Position numbers and translations under genes: made by a program
Notes under the pieces: model-generated
The model's database searches: none
What the model saw: only the letters and a program-made list of their open reading frames with translations
Told to the model about the DNA's origin: nothing
From: Marasmius tenuissimus
Taxonomy: Eukaryota > Basidiomycota > Agaricomycetes > Agaricales > Marasmiaceae
Assembly: GCA_029532415.1 (NCBI GenBank)
Contig: JAQOTA010000035.1
Span: 124,001-188,000 of the forward strand
DNA length: 64,000 bases
Direction: 5' to 3'
Shown: positions 31,139 to 43,632 of the stretch, piece after piece
Position numbering within the stretch: position 1 is the stretch's first letter
How the letters are laid out: each line of letters starts with the position of its first letter

Positions 31139-34100
31139 ACTATCAGTGAATGCTAGTAAACCTCTGTCAGAGGCTCCATCATAGACCAATGCATAGTCTG
31201 GAGTTTCTGCATGATAGTGGCAAATATAAAGCGCCTTCTTCAGGTGATCTTCCAATGGATTAGCAGAAAATTGAGAAAGCTTTGTAACAGCGTAGGCAAT
31301 ATCTGGATGAGTGCCAAGCATGATATACAGAAGCGATCCAATCACTAATTGATATTGAGCACAACATTTGGGATCAACAGGACCTTTGTTGGGTTGTGGA
31401 ATATAGCCAGTGGGAAGAGCAGTATCCGCTGCTTTTGCATTCTGCATGCCAAATCGCTTCAAGACCTTCTTCAAATAGTCAGTCTGGTCAAGAAGGATCT
31501 TACGGCCTTTGCAACGAATATGCATGCACAAGAACTCTTTAACTTCTCCAGAATCACAGCACTCCCAACGAGCCATAAACTCGGCTTTCTTCTTTTCAAC
31601 AAAGGCTTTGTTGGGTCCAAGAATAATGCATCGTTGACATAGATCAAAGCGATACATTCATCACCAGTCTCACAATCTTTGCAGATGAAGAGACCTGCAT
31701 TGGAAGTTAAGTGTTTAAAGCCGATTACTTTCATGGACAAGCTCAGGGCACGCCACCATTCAAGAGCGGCTTGCTTCAGTCCATATAATGCATGGCAAAG
31801 GCGATAGACTTTGCCTTCCTGACCCTTAACCTTGAAACCTTCAGCTTGATCCATATAGATCTCTTCTTTAAGTTCACCATAAAGAAAGGCATTCTTCACA
31901 TCCAATGCCTGAATGTGCCAGTTTTTGAGAGCTGCAAGTGCGAGCATCATCCGTACAGTTTCAAACTGTATCACTGGTGGGAAGATCTCATCAAAGTCAA
32001 CTCCTTTGACTTGAGGGAAACCCTTGGCAACAAGTTGAGCTTTCTTTTGACCATCTGACTCAACGTCAAACACCCATCTGTTTTTGACAGCCTTGCGACC
32101 TTTAGGTAGGTCAACCAATTTGAAGACCTTGCGCTTGCGAAGAGCCTCTAGTTCATCGCGGCAAGTGGCCTTCCATTCTCTCTGCTGCTCAGCTGGCAGC
32201 TTCAGTATGTCACGGAGAGTCCACTCCCAAGCGTTAGACAGGTCATCGTGAATGGGAACTGTCTGATTTAACAGGTAAATCACAAAACCTACTCCCCCTT
32301 CCTGGGATAATTGTTGCACTAAGCTATTGGGCTGACTCCCCCTGGAGTTACACATGGTAGACAGACTGGCACAATTAGTCCCAGGAACCTTTCTAGGTCT
32401 GCCTCTCCTACAAGTAGTAGGTGGATCCATGGGTTCCCTATCACCTGTGGCATCTCTCCATGTAGAATTTTTCTCCATATCTTGCACAATGCACGAGGGA
32501 TTATTTGGGTCTCGTTGTTCACCAAATACATTATCAGGTTGCTTAGTACCCGTCCGTTTCCTGCCTGAACGCCTTGGCGGCGGAGACTGCTCTTTACCAC
32601 CCACTGGTGTAGGTGGCCTGGGAGGCTGGAACGAAGGATCAGGACCAGGATGTTGACGTTCACCCTGAGGTACAGTACCATCTCCATCATCGTCATGCAG
32701 AGATTCCAATCACTTTGGAAGGTTCTCGGGAGGATATAGATCGTCATCAGACGAATCATCATCACTATCCGAAGAGAAGTTGGGATTTTCACCCAATACC
32801 GGCGGTATTTCAGGGATTTCACCTACCGGGGTAAAGCCACGCAGTAGCTTATCAGAACACTTTGGGAACAAGTTTTCATTGAACAGAGCTGTAGCGCTTT
32901 TGAAGATAGCATTATTGGACATCTTCATAAAGACATATCCTTTCATGCTTTCCTGAAAACCAATGAAGGTCATCAGTTCCGAACGTGGAGATAGTTTGTT
33001 AACTCGATGCTTTTCCGGAATAAACGCATACACTGCACACCTGAAGACTCAGAGATCCAAAACATCCGGTGCACTGCCATGCAACTTCTCATGCGGGCTC
33101 AACCAAGGTAAACGCTGGGACGGCGTCCGATTATGAAGTGCAACGGCGTGCAACACACAAAATTCCCACCAAGAAGGTGGAAGACAAGCATCAAAGCGAA
33201 GAGCTTGAGCTTTCTCAACAATGGTCTGATTGAACTATTCTGCACAACCATTCTGTTCCGGTGTATATGGAATGCTGGTCAGAATTTTGATACCGTGCTG
33301 TTTCAGTACATCATCGAAGGCATCCAATTTGTACTCTCCCCGACATCCATTCCTTAATATCAACACCGAATTGTACCTTCACCATAGCGATAAAGTCACG
33401 GAGCATCTTGACAGAGTCAGATTTGCATCGCATGAGCATTGTCCAGACGACATATACCATTTGTATTTGTGGTACGACTCAGTGGGGAACTGTTTGAGGT
33501 TGGAGTGGATTTTTTCGAAGGGTTTCGAGGCACGGGTAGTGGAGTCAGGGAACGATCTGGAGTGCATCTTTCCTTCTGCACATCCTCGGCATAACCGGGT
33601 TTTCTTCGGTTTTCGGTCGAATTCCGGGAAGTTCTTAGTATGCTTCCGAGCTTTATCCAGAGCCTTGTCTGAACAATGTCCGAAATGTCTGTGTAGAACC
33701 TTGTAGTCAACTTTATCCATCGTTGACTTGGCCATTAAGCTACGAGCAGAGGCTTTCTGCGAGCTAACCCAAAAAGTGGTTTGACCAGGTGTGAGCGGAT
33801 ACAATACCAATGATTGGCATCGACCCTTGTGATAAAAATCCAATTTGCTAGACGATCCACGTACTTGCAGACCACCTTGCAAGAATTCTCCAAGTGAGAG
33901 AAGTCAAATTGACAGAAGTGGAACATAATAGACAGGATAGAGTCGCGTAATCCGTTCCTTCATATGACTGTCAGATCCTTCAAAAGAATGAGAGATGAAC
34001 ACAGTCTCTTTCCCCTTAATTTGGATAGGGTTGTCCTTCTGTGCAGTGTTTAGCTGTGGTCCATTGTTCATGGGTTCATACTCAGCAAAATCTTTGAGAT

Positions 34101-35368
34101 CATAAGTAAAGTGCGATGAGGCACCCAAATTGATGATCCACTCTTGTGAGCTTCCAGTCGCCTTCTTTCCCTTACAATTGGCACATGTGGCAAAGTGATC
34201 ACCAATATATTGCGCAAATTTCATACGGGACACGTTATCCGAACTACTACGTTTAGAAGCGGCTAATAGAGCGGCGCACTGTAGGTTCGTATCAGTGTTA
34301 GAAGAAGGACTGAGATAAGGCACTTGCCTGTCATTGTCAGATTCCTCAGATCCAATGGAGACCGGATCGTACTCAACATTGTCGGAAAAACCAGCAGCAT
34401 CTGCGATCTCGCTGTCAATGTCCATAACACTTCCACTCGCAATCTCCATATGCAAGGAATCGTTAACAGCATTCAGTGCAATACGATCCTCACGCTCAGA
34501 GTCGGAGTCCTCATAGAAGGAATCATAGAGGTCATAAACCTTCTCAACGCTCTTAGCACACTTTGCAGGTGGAGCAGAGGAGGAGGGACCATCAATACGA
34601 TGTTCAAGGGAGGAAGAGGAAGCAGCCGCATATCCCTGTTCCATAGGTTCAAGGACGTGGGCATACTTGGGAACACCAAGACAATCGGCAAGACTGCGAG
34701 CAGCCTGAGCATTCTCAAAAACAGTACCACCCAAGGTAGCACCGGAGAAACGCTGCATGTGGAGTGGATCCTGAGATCGGTCTGCGGGATGTACGACAGA
34801 TGGAGTATCAGGAACGATGGGGGGTGAGGAGATGGACAAATGAGCTAGGGATGCGATATGAGAATGACCCTTGTGAGAGGAGTCACCCTTGTTGTCCTGA
34901 GAATCACCTTTCTTCTTCCTGCCACGTCAGTTGTTCTTCTTCTTCTGGTCGTTGTCGTTATTAGACTGGTTGTTATTGTTAGAGAACAACAAAGAAGGAG
35001 AGGACTGCTGGTTAAACTTCGGGTCCCTGTCCTTCTTCTTAACAGAAGAGATACGTGACACAATAGGAGCGGGTTTCCAGGCTTCATAGTGGTTGAAGAC
35101 AGCTTTGTGAGCAACTTTGAAAGTGAGCTCAGCAGGAGAGTTGCTGTTTGTAGCAAATTTGCGAGTATTCAACCATTGTTGAGGAAGAATGGAGAGTAGG
35201 AGCATGGCTTTAATCAGATCAGGGAGTTTGATGGAGGGTTCTAAGAGTTGATCAAAGAGAAGTTCGAGTTTGGCAATTTCAGGAATGGGCTTGCCACTGC
35301 ACAAACAAAAGTCCATGATTGCCTTGAAGTCTGCCCAAACAGAGACAGAAGTCTGTGTGGCAAACCTC
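31139..35368 (-). mobile_element. Ty1/Copia element B, truncated at both ends, inactive
   Basis: Order on the minus strand: late gag (QRFATQTSVSVWADFKAIMDF.., 35368-34927), acidic linker and protease region (34839-33904), gag-pre-integrase and integrase start (33882-33379), integrase C-part (33033-32710), reverse transcriptase (32709-31630) and RNase H start (31657-31139), broken inside FTDS. Several frame changes. The protease triad reads WIINLGASSHFT where DSGASSHF is expected. The polymerase motif reads IYVNDALF instead of YVDD. The central integrase core (about 33360-33050) appears lost. Gag N-terminus and 5' LTR are missing beyond 35368, where element A begins. Confidence 0.88.
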
Positions 35369-35678
35369 TGATGAGCCGGCATGACGCCTAGCGCAGAGGA
35401 CTACAACATGGCTACACTACTACTTACCAGAGAGGAGTTTAGAGAGGTAGAGGCGAGACGTAGAAGCTCAAGCACACTATAGATTCAAGTAGAGAACTAT
35501 GAGCTTATACACATGAAGATACAATAGAGTCACCATATAAGGACGACAATGAAAATTGTACATATGATCATAAGTAGAAATGATAAATGGAACAATAGTC
35601 CCGCATAATATGATGGCGGGAAGTATGAACCAGGACTTCGGATATACCGGGATCTAATTATAGTCCACGGATTCAACA
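35369..35678 (-). repeat. 3' LTR of Copia element A
   Basis: 310 bp. Read on + it starts TGATGAGCCGGCATGACG and ends CCACGGATTCAACA; partner at 42211-42531. Next to it lies the polypurine tract 35679-35690 (AGCGAGGGGGTG on the minus strand). Confidence 0.88.
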
Positions 35679-35690
35679 CACCCCCTCGCT
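35679..35690 (-). other. Polypurine tract of Copia element A
   Basis: AGCGAGGGGGTG on the coding strand immediately precedes the 3' LTR, the position of the plus-strand primer in LTR retrotransposons. Confidence 0.6.
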
Positions 35691-38600
35691 AAGTGCAGCT
35701 GAAAAGCGCATCTGAGTGAATCAAGTGGACGAATAGAATTCAAGTCCAAGGTGATCTCTGAACTGTAAGAAGTTCTCATGACCAAGATTCTTTGTGAACA
35801 TGTCTGCAGGATTATAGACTCCTTCAATGAAGAACAATTCGACTTTGCCATCTTCAACACATGATCGAATATAATGATATCGAATATCAATGTGCTTGGT
35901 TCAGCGTTCTTGAACTGGATTAGATGCAATGAAGATAGAGCCTTGATTGTCTCTGCAGATTGGAATAGGACCTAAGTCGATTCCAAGTTCAGAGAGTAGC
36001 AATCTTATCCAGGAAGCTTGACGACTGCAATCTGACAGTGCCATATACTCAGCCTCAGTGGAAGAAAGAGCTACAGTCTTCTGGGTGTGTGATTGCCATG
36101 AGAAGATGCCGCCTACTAACTTGAAGAAGTAGCCAGTAATCGAACGGCGTTTGATAGAATCAGCAGCCCAATCCAAGTCTGTGAACGCAAGGAGACCTCC
36201 ATCAGAGTCACCATCGTAGACGAGTGAATGATCTGATGTGCCAGCTGGATAGCAGCAGATATACAGAGCTTTATCGAGGTGTTCCTTTGTTGGATTAGAA
36301 GAGAACTGGGAAAGCTTTGTAACTGCATAGGCAATATCAGGACATGTGCCCAGCATAATGTACAGAAGTGACCCAAACACAGACTGGAACTTGGAGCGAA
36401 TGGCAGGATTGACTGGACCATTGTTGGGAGTTGGCACATAGCCAGCAGGTAAGGGCATAGGAGCACCTTTGGCATTCTGCATCCCAAAATGTTCAAGGAC
36501 TTTCTTCAGATAATCCTTCTGGTCAATCATGATCTTATTGCCTTCGCGACGAATGCTCATGCGGAGAAACTCGCTAGCTTCACCCATATTGCGGCATTCC
36601 CATTGAGCCATGAACTCAGCTTTCTTCTCGTCAACGAAAGCTTTGTTAGGGCCCATGAAGAGTGCATTGTCAACATAGATGATCGCATACACAACTTCAC
36701 CACTCTTCAAATCTTTGCAGATGAAGAGTCCAGCATCAGAAGTCAGGCGTTTGAAGCCCAGTACTTCCATGGATGAGCTGAGGGTTTGCCACCACTCAAG
36801 GGCAGCTTGCTTCAGTCCATATAATGCACAACGCAGGTGTAGTACCTTATGTTGTTAGCCCTTGACTTTGAAGCCTTCAGGTTGTTCCATGTAAATCTCC
36901 TCAACAAGATCGCCATAAAGGAAGGCATTCTTAACAACAACGGAGGTGATGTACCAGTTCTTGAGAGCTGTGAGAGCAAGCATCATACGAACAGTCTCAT
37001 AAAGAACAACTGGTGAGAAGATCTCATCAAAGTCGACACCTTCAACCTGAGAGAAACCTTTGGCAACAAGTCTCGCTTTCTTGCGACCATTCGACTTAAC
37101 ATCGAAGACCCATCTGTTTCTGATGGCTTTGCGACCTTTAGGCAAGTCACAGAGTTCGAAGACCTTGCGCTTACAAAGTGCCTCAAGTTCTTTGTGGCAA
37201 GAATTCTTCCATTCCTTCTGTTGCTCAACAGGCAACTTTAGAATATCGCAGAGTGTCCACTCTCTGATGTTAGAGAAATCAGGAGTATTGGACGTTGGAA
37301 GCGAATCATGAACTGGAATGGCATTGTTCAGCAGGTAAATCACAAATCCTACTCCCCCTTCTTGGGTCAGTCTTTCAACTATGCTTTCTTCCTCATGCAA
37401 CTCAGTGCTTCCACTGGGTTCTGGAGCAGGCGGAGGCGGAAGTGGACCAGGAATCCCTCTTTTACCACCTTTGCCTTTCCTAGATCACGAAGAGCTAGGA
37501 CGATCAACTGGATGCGAAGGTTCTTTGTCTCCAGTGATGTTTCTCCAAGTATTCTTATTCTCTAAGTCGCGAATAACGTCTGAGGGTTTATTTGGGTTCC
37601 ACTTTTCCCCAAATATATTACCAGGTTGCGTTGTACCCTTCCACTGCCTCGAAGACCGGCGTGGACCATCTGCTGCTGGTGCAGGCGGAGGAACGGCGGG
37701 TTCGCCTGGAGGCGTCGGAGGACCAGATTGAGGGAGTGGCACATCCCCTGGCACAGGGCCACCTGCAGGTTTGTCAACCTGAGGTTCTGATCTCTTAGAA
37801 GGTTTGGAGCAACGTCTGAGATCTGGTAATGGAGTATCAAAACCGTCATCATCAGAGTCTTCATCTTCCAAAGGAATGTTGGGATTTTCACCCAAAGTAA
37901 ATGGTTCACTACTGACAGGTGTGAAGCCACGAGTTTTGGCATCAGGACACTTGTTGTACAGTGTCTCATCAAACAGTGCAGTGCTACCTTTGAATACGGA
38001 ATTATTACTTTGCATGAACAGGAAGCCTTTCATCCCTTCTTGGTAGCCGATGAAGGTCATTAACTCACTGTGGGGAGCAAGCTTATTCTTTCTATGATCT
38101 TCAGGTATGAAGACGTAGGCTGCACAACCCATAACTCGGAGATGTGAAACATCAGGTGCTTCGCCGTAAAGCATCTCAAATGGAGTTCTTCAGCTCAAAC
38201 GTTGCACAGGAGTGCAATTGTAGAGGTGGACAGCGTGCACATGGCAGAATTCCCACTAGGACTGAGGCATACAAGCTTCAAAGCAAAGAGCTAAAGAGAT
38301 GTAGTACTTGTACCAGTGATATGATTCAGCCAGGTACAACTTCAAATCCGAATGTATGCGTTCAAACGGTTTAGAAGCTCTTGTAGTAGAGTTGGGGAAC
38401 AATTTCTCATGCATCTTGCCTTCAGCACAACCACAACACAGAGGTGTCTAGCTTTGTTCAGGGCTTTATCCGATGGATGCTCAAAGCGTCTGTGCTCAAT
38501 ATCGTAGTTGACGTTATAAACGACCGACTTGGCCATTAAAACCTCAGCAGATGCTTTCCGCGAGTGTACCCAATAAATGGTTTGACCAGGCATATGAGGG

Positions 38601-40165
38601 TAGGAAACAAGCAACTGTCGTCGCTGTGATGAGTAGAAGGCTAACTTCTTCGCATTTCCATGAATTGATAGACCATCTTGAAGGAACTCTCCCATGGATA
38701 GCAAGCGTATATCCAATTGCGGTATGTAATAGACAGGATAGAGACACGAAACACGCTCAGTAAGTTTCCCGTCATGTCCTTCAACATTATGCTTAATGAA
38801 GACTGTGCCTTTACCCTTGATCTGTATAGGGTTGCCCTTATTCACAGTATTTATGATAGGACCATCAAGCAATTCATATTCAGCAAAATCATTCAAGTCA
38901 TTCGTGAAATGAGAGGAGGCACCGGAATCAAGGAGCCAACCCTGTGCGTTGTTCACACTTTTCTTTCCCTTACATTGAGTACATCCCACAAAGTGGGTCA
39001 AAATAGCATTGCAAAAATTTACAAGTGATACCAGATCACTACGACTACCGTGCGCACTACTGATACCAACTAGTTGAGAGCAGTGCTGTAGGTTTGCATC
39101 AGCTTGGGAAAGCAGGTCAAGGTATGGAACTTGCCTGTCATCGTGGAATGATCCAAGAGAGACGTCATCCTGGATGTCCTCTACTCCTGCAGCTTTGGCA
39201 ATATCGTTGTCAACGTCATTACCGAAAAGAGAAGCCATATCGTCCATACCATTGTCAGATCCCCAGTCCATCTCTACATCTTCATCAGGATCAGTGCTGC
39301 GAGCACGTTTAGAAGAAGTAGAAGAAGGACATCCGGCTCCTTCATCTTCCGAATTGTCCTCCAAAACTCGCTTGGACGAGGAACCAGGCTTCGAGATACG
39401 GTCCTGGAGCAAACAATTGGCGGCAGACATGACGATCTGTTTGAACAGTTTGAGATGCCGCGCTGTCTTAGGGACACCAAGTCTGTCAGCAAGTGAACGT
39501 GCTTCACGTACATCATCAAATACTGACTCGGATGGCTTGAAGCCGGTGAAGGACTGCATGGCAGCTGGATTCTTCTTGACAGCGGGAGGAACGGTGGTGT
39601 CACAAGACTTGTCCCAGTGACCAGTGAAGTGCGCTGGGGGCGGAGATCCTCTAGCACGGCTAGAAGGGGCGCTGGCAATCTTGGCGTGCAAGGAGTTGTT
39701 GACTGCGTTCAACGCAATACGTTCCCTGCGGTCAGTGATCAAGGAGTAAGGACAGACAGGAGGAGGGGAAGCGACGACAGATGTGTAGGACGCAAGATGG
39801 GAGTGACCATGAGACCGATTGTTGCTGCTGTTACCGCCGGCGTTGCCGGGACCCTGGTGCTGGTTGATACCACCATGGGTACCACGCTGCTGCTGCTTCT
39901 TCTTCTTACCCTTGTTCTGGTTTGAAGAGGGGTGTTGCTGCTGCTGCTGTGGTGGGCGAGTGTTGGTCTGCTGCTGACACCCACGCTGCTGACGTTGCTG
40001 CTGTGGGCGCTGCTGCTGACCGAATGATGGTTCACGATTACCAGCACGCTTCACCGCAGAGAGGCGGTTAGCGAGCTGTGGGTTCTGACGTTTGTACTCG
40101 ACCATGATAGCGTCATGGACTTTCAAAACAGTAATGCAGTTTTCATCCTCGGGATCCCCGACGTA

Positions 40166-40534
40166 CTGACCTATTTTAATCAATTCGGATGTCACACGTC
40201 ACATGCCCCCCAGTATCCGAAATTTTTTCGGATGGTCACTAGGTCACAGGGGGGTCATCCGAAATGTTTCCAAATGTGACATAATTTCGGGCAGCCCAAA
40301 AGGCCAAGAAATCGGACTTTCTGCCATTTTTTGGCCTGAATCTGGTGCATTCTGCAAATTTTGACTGGTGGCGACTCTCAGCCGCCGTGATTCTCCCTCA
40401 GCCTGCCCCATCCCTCATTGTTCCATACAAAATTTCCACCGGTGTCACCGGTCACCGACCTGCCATCCGAATTCATGCCAGAAAATTTTTCGGTCACACG
40501 GGAAACCCCATCCGAATTGATTGAAATAGGTCAG
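40166..40534. mobile_element. MITE family T inserted in gag of Copia element A
   Basis: 369 bp with inverted ends CTGACCTATTTTAATCAATT and CTGACCTATTTCAATCAATT (reverse), flanked by TA at 40164-40165 and 40535-40536. Same family as 20732-21089. Removing it joins SLHD-YVGDPEDEN in frame, so it entered an existing gag gene. No coding capacity; TA target as in Tc1/mariner-like elements. Confidence 0.85.
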
Positions 40535-40536
40535 TA

Positions 40537-41366
40537 GTCATGAAGGGATTTTGTGGTAGTCCTCAGTCGGACACACACCGATTCGTTCCCAGTTCCGTTT
40601 GCCTTGTTATTATACTGATTATTCTTACTTTCCCTTTTTAGTTATGTTTCCGTCATTCGGACCATTCCACGGTTACATCAAAACATACGATCCCACGCCT
40701 TCTTTCATACCTACAACAAACCCGAGTCTCTGCTCCGATACCAAATCCTATCCTCTGTGCAGTCAAGTGCCGCTTGCGGGATCTCGTCCACCCCATCTGC
40801 GTAAGAAGCTTGGTCACCTTCGAAATAGCACCCTCACGAGGCAGGAACTGGTTTGAGGAGACTGATTCTTGGTGAAGTCAAAACATTTCCCATTTGGGAT
40901 GGCCTCTGTACGATTATTCCTTCTCCTTTTTTTCTCTTTCGAACACCGAGCTACCTTCTTGATCCCTTCGTTCACCATTGGCATATTCCTAGTCAGTGGG
41001 AATTATTTACATAAACTGCTCAGTATGTCTCGATTTAGTTAGTCTGTATTCTCACCTGTCTGTTTGTATGGCACGCTTTGGCGGCTCTGTCAATCATCAT
41101 CCCCTCTGTTCTGCACCACCACGTTCCCCGTCGTACTCGCAACTCTCTTATCCTAAGTCTTCCCTCAAGTTGCCCCAAGTTGAATCAAGTTAATTCAAGT
41201 TATTATAAGATGATCAGACGTGTCTCGTCGCGTTCAAGGTACGTGTCTATTCTATATTACGTGTACTGATCTGCCTCGAGGACGCCACGCGCCTCGGTAC
41301 CTCATTCTCTCTTACTCCATATACGACCTCCGACTGCTTGAGTCTCTGATCCTTGTGTGGATCGAA
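40537..41366. other. Mostly foreign sequence interrupting gag of element A
   Basis: The first 80 bases on the minus strand may still be gag. The rest (about 40620-41366) breaks the gag frame and carries no recognised coding sequence or clean LTR ends. Probably another insertion of unidentified type. Confidence 0.45.
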
Positions 41367-42198
41367 CTAATCTTCTTCAGCGGCAATGAGCAAGAGGGAT
41401 TTGATCAACTCGGGGAGAAACACTCCTACCTCGGAGAGTCGTTTGATGTAGGACTTGAACTTGGCAATGCCGGCTTGGGGATGAGAGGTGGTAAGTCTGA
41501 AAGAGACGAGTTTAACGAAGTTGCCATAGATGGCTGACAAAGTGGGCTCGCCGTAGGTGAGGTTCAGCTGTTCCCAAGCTTTTTCAGCATTCATATCCTT
41601 GATTGGATCAAAGACCTCCTTGGTGGTGGTGATCTGGATAATCCCCATGAGCTGGAGATCTTCCTTGTCCCAAGCAAGACTTTCCTTGACCCAGGCAGCG
41701 TGCTCCTCAGGAGGAACGGTGGCACGGGTAACAGGAGTAACCCCTGCGGGACTAGTCACAGTGCCAAGGGGCATGGAGGGACGTGGTTCTTGGCCAGTGA
41801 GATGACCGTAAAGACCTTGGGTCTTACACACAGCTTCTATCTCGCTGTAGTAGGTCTGTTTGAAGTTGGTGCCGTTGAAGCAACCAGAGAAGTATTTCTT
41901 AACGTCGAACATGGTAGTAAGAGGTTGAGAGATTGGTGTTGGATCTAGAAAAGACAGCATCAGCATGCATCTAATCAACACAGGGAGCAGCCATCAAGGC
42001 GCTATGCTCAACAAGGAGCATTGGATCCTTGAGATCCGATGTCGTCAAAGGACGTACATCAATGCCATAGTTTGAGCACTCAATTAAGAGGTCGATGGCA
42101 ACATGCAGGTCTAGCCTAGCTAGCCGATGACAGCAGCCTAGGGGTGCTCGTCGCTAACAGCAGCCTAGGGACACTCGTTATTGTAGTTGGGCTAACCA

Positions 42199-42210
42199 GG
42201 GCCCATAACC
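42199..42210 (-). other. Primer-binding site of Copia element A
   Basis: Read on the minus strand, GGTTATGGGCCC follows the LTR end CTCATCA without a gap. It is the exact complement of the GGGCCCATAACC anticodon arm known from eukaryotic initiator tRNA-Met. Confidence 0.7.
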
Positions 42211-42531
42211 TGATGAGCCGGCATGACGCCTAGCGCGAAGGACTACAACATGGCTACACTACTACTTACCAGAGAGAAGTTTAGAGAGGTAGAGGCGAGA
42301 CGTAGAAGCTCAAGCACACTTTTTATTCAGGTAGATAACTACGAGCTTATATACATGTAGAGACAATAGAGTTACCATATAGAGATGACAATAGTAATTA
42401 TACATATGAGCATATAGAACAATGAAGAATGGAACAATAGCGAATGCATTGTCCTGCATAATACAATGGCGGGAAGTATGAACCGGGACTTCGGGTATAC
42501 CAGGATCTAATAATAGTCCATGGATTCAACA
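42211..42531 (-). repeat. 5' LTR of Copia element A
   Basis: 321 bp, TG..CA ends, homologous to 35369-35678. Five-base flanks of the element (ACCTC left, ATATC right) do not match, so the insertion junction has been altered since integration. Confidence 0.88.
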
Positions 42532-43374
42532 ATATCCCAGAGATACCCGTGACCTGGACCCAAGTCTGTACACGCATTGAAACTCCGGATTTACTTTCTT
42601 TCTGGGTACTATTCAGCCCTACTAAAACAATACCTTTCTGGATGGCAGGATATAACTTTATTTTGTTCTTTATTCGGCAGTACAACTCTATGATAAATCT
42701 GTATGTGTATCATGCTCAGTGAAATACGGCCAAATGGATGAAAAATTGGTACCATTCTCTGGATTCCTGATATACAACAACCTGTACTACATTATGGACT
42801 ACATACATGTTATATTTCTGGCCCTTTATCTGCTCACCTGTCCATTCAGGGGAACGTTTGGTGAACTTGGCATGCCGGTAGCACGAGTATTCAGATCATA
42901 GACTAGTATCTCCTCTGCCATACAGCAAAGGTCAGTTTGAGTGCTTTTGTGCCATCTGTGTTCTGAATGTATTACCAAAAACTCTGCCTCAATTGAAAAG
43001 AAGATGTAAGAACCATTACACTGGATTGATAATGAGAATTTGTTGTGGAGCGCCAAGGAGCGGGCCATACAAGAGGCAGAAACCTTGAAGCCTTGATGAA
43101 CAAAATACTTCACAACGATCCTGAAGATTTGGAATGTTGCTGGAAACACCTTGAAAATACCAACCAATCAGAACGCTGCCGGGACACCACTGCACTGCTT
43201 GGACGGCTATCTGTAAGACTGCTCGGGACACGTTAGCTTTCAACCTCTGTTCTACTGCTACTTTAATACAGGTTCTTGAAATCTCACACCCTCAGCCTAC
43301 TCAATGTGGGTCACGAGCTGGATCTATGTAATTTTGCTTGAGCGGCCCATGCCCACCCATGGGAGGATCTGAAC
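42532..43374. repeat. Degraded repeat, partner of 20.6-21.3 kb
   Basis: 42885-43160 matches the split repeat at 20618-21330 (GTATTCAGATCA, GAGTGCTTTT, GCGGGCCATACAA..GCAGA). No coding region recognised in the rest. Confidence 0.45.
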
Positions 43375-43632
43375 TGTTGAATCCGGACTCCTGGATATAT
43401 GGACCGTTGTATCGGGCCGCATCTATGCTTCAATCGTTTCACTATAATCTATGCTATTCCTAGTCACTCCTGTTATAGTAGCTACAGCCACCTCTGTATA
43501 GTATATAAGTAGCTCTGTATCTACATGCAATACCAGTACTTTTACTACTCTGGTTGCTGCCTCTAAGCCTATCTCCAGGTGAGCTAGTTTGTCCCATGCT
43601 GCCACTGTGTGGGCAGGACCTCTGCCTCAACA
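43375..43632. mobile_element. Complete solo LTR, family E
   Basis: 258 bp, TGTTGAATCCGGACTCC...CTCTGCCTCAACA, with TGAAC at 43370-43374 and 43633-43637. TATA-like GTATATAAGTAGC near 43500. Its reverse complement supplies the fragment at 30466-31138. Confidence 0.9.

Larger units (their letters stand above)
35369..42531 (-). mobile_element. Ty1/Copia element A with both LTRs, inactive
   Basis: LTR to LTR on the minus strand. Gag starts at about 41911 (MFDVKKYFSGCFNGTNFKQTYY) and runs to 41370; about 750 bases of foreign sequence and a MITE follow; gag resumes near 40165 with a glutamine-rich stretch. The protease region is intact (WLLDSGASSHFT, near 38930). Then gag-pre-integrase, a deleted integrase core (see findings), integrase C-part 38174-37485 and reverse transcriptase 37400-36650. 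TAA at 36852-36854 follows GFKVKG, and the catalytic motif reads IYVDNALF. The RNase H region with FTDLDWAADS and the SSTEAEYMALSDCSRQ block reaches about 35680. LTRs differ by many substitutions and indels, so the copy is not recent. Confidence 0.9.
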
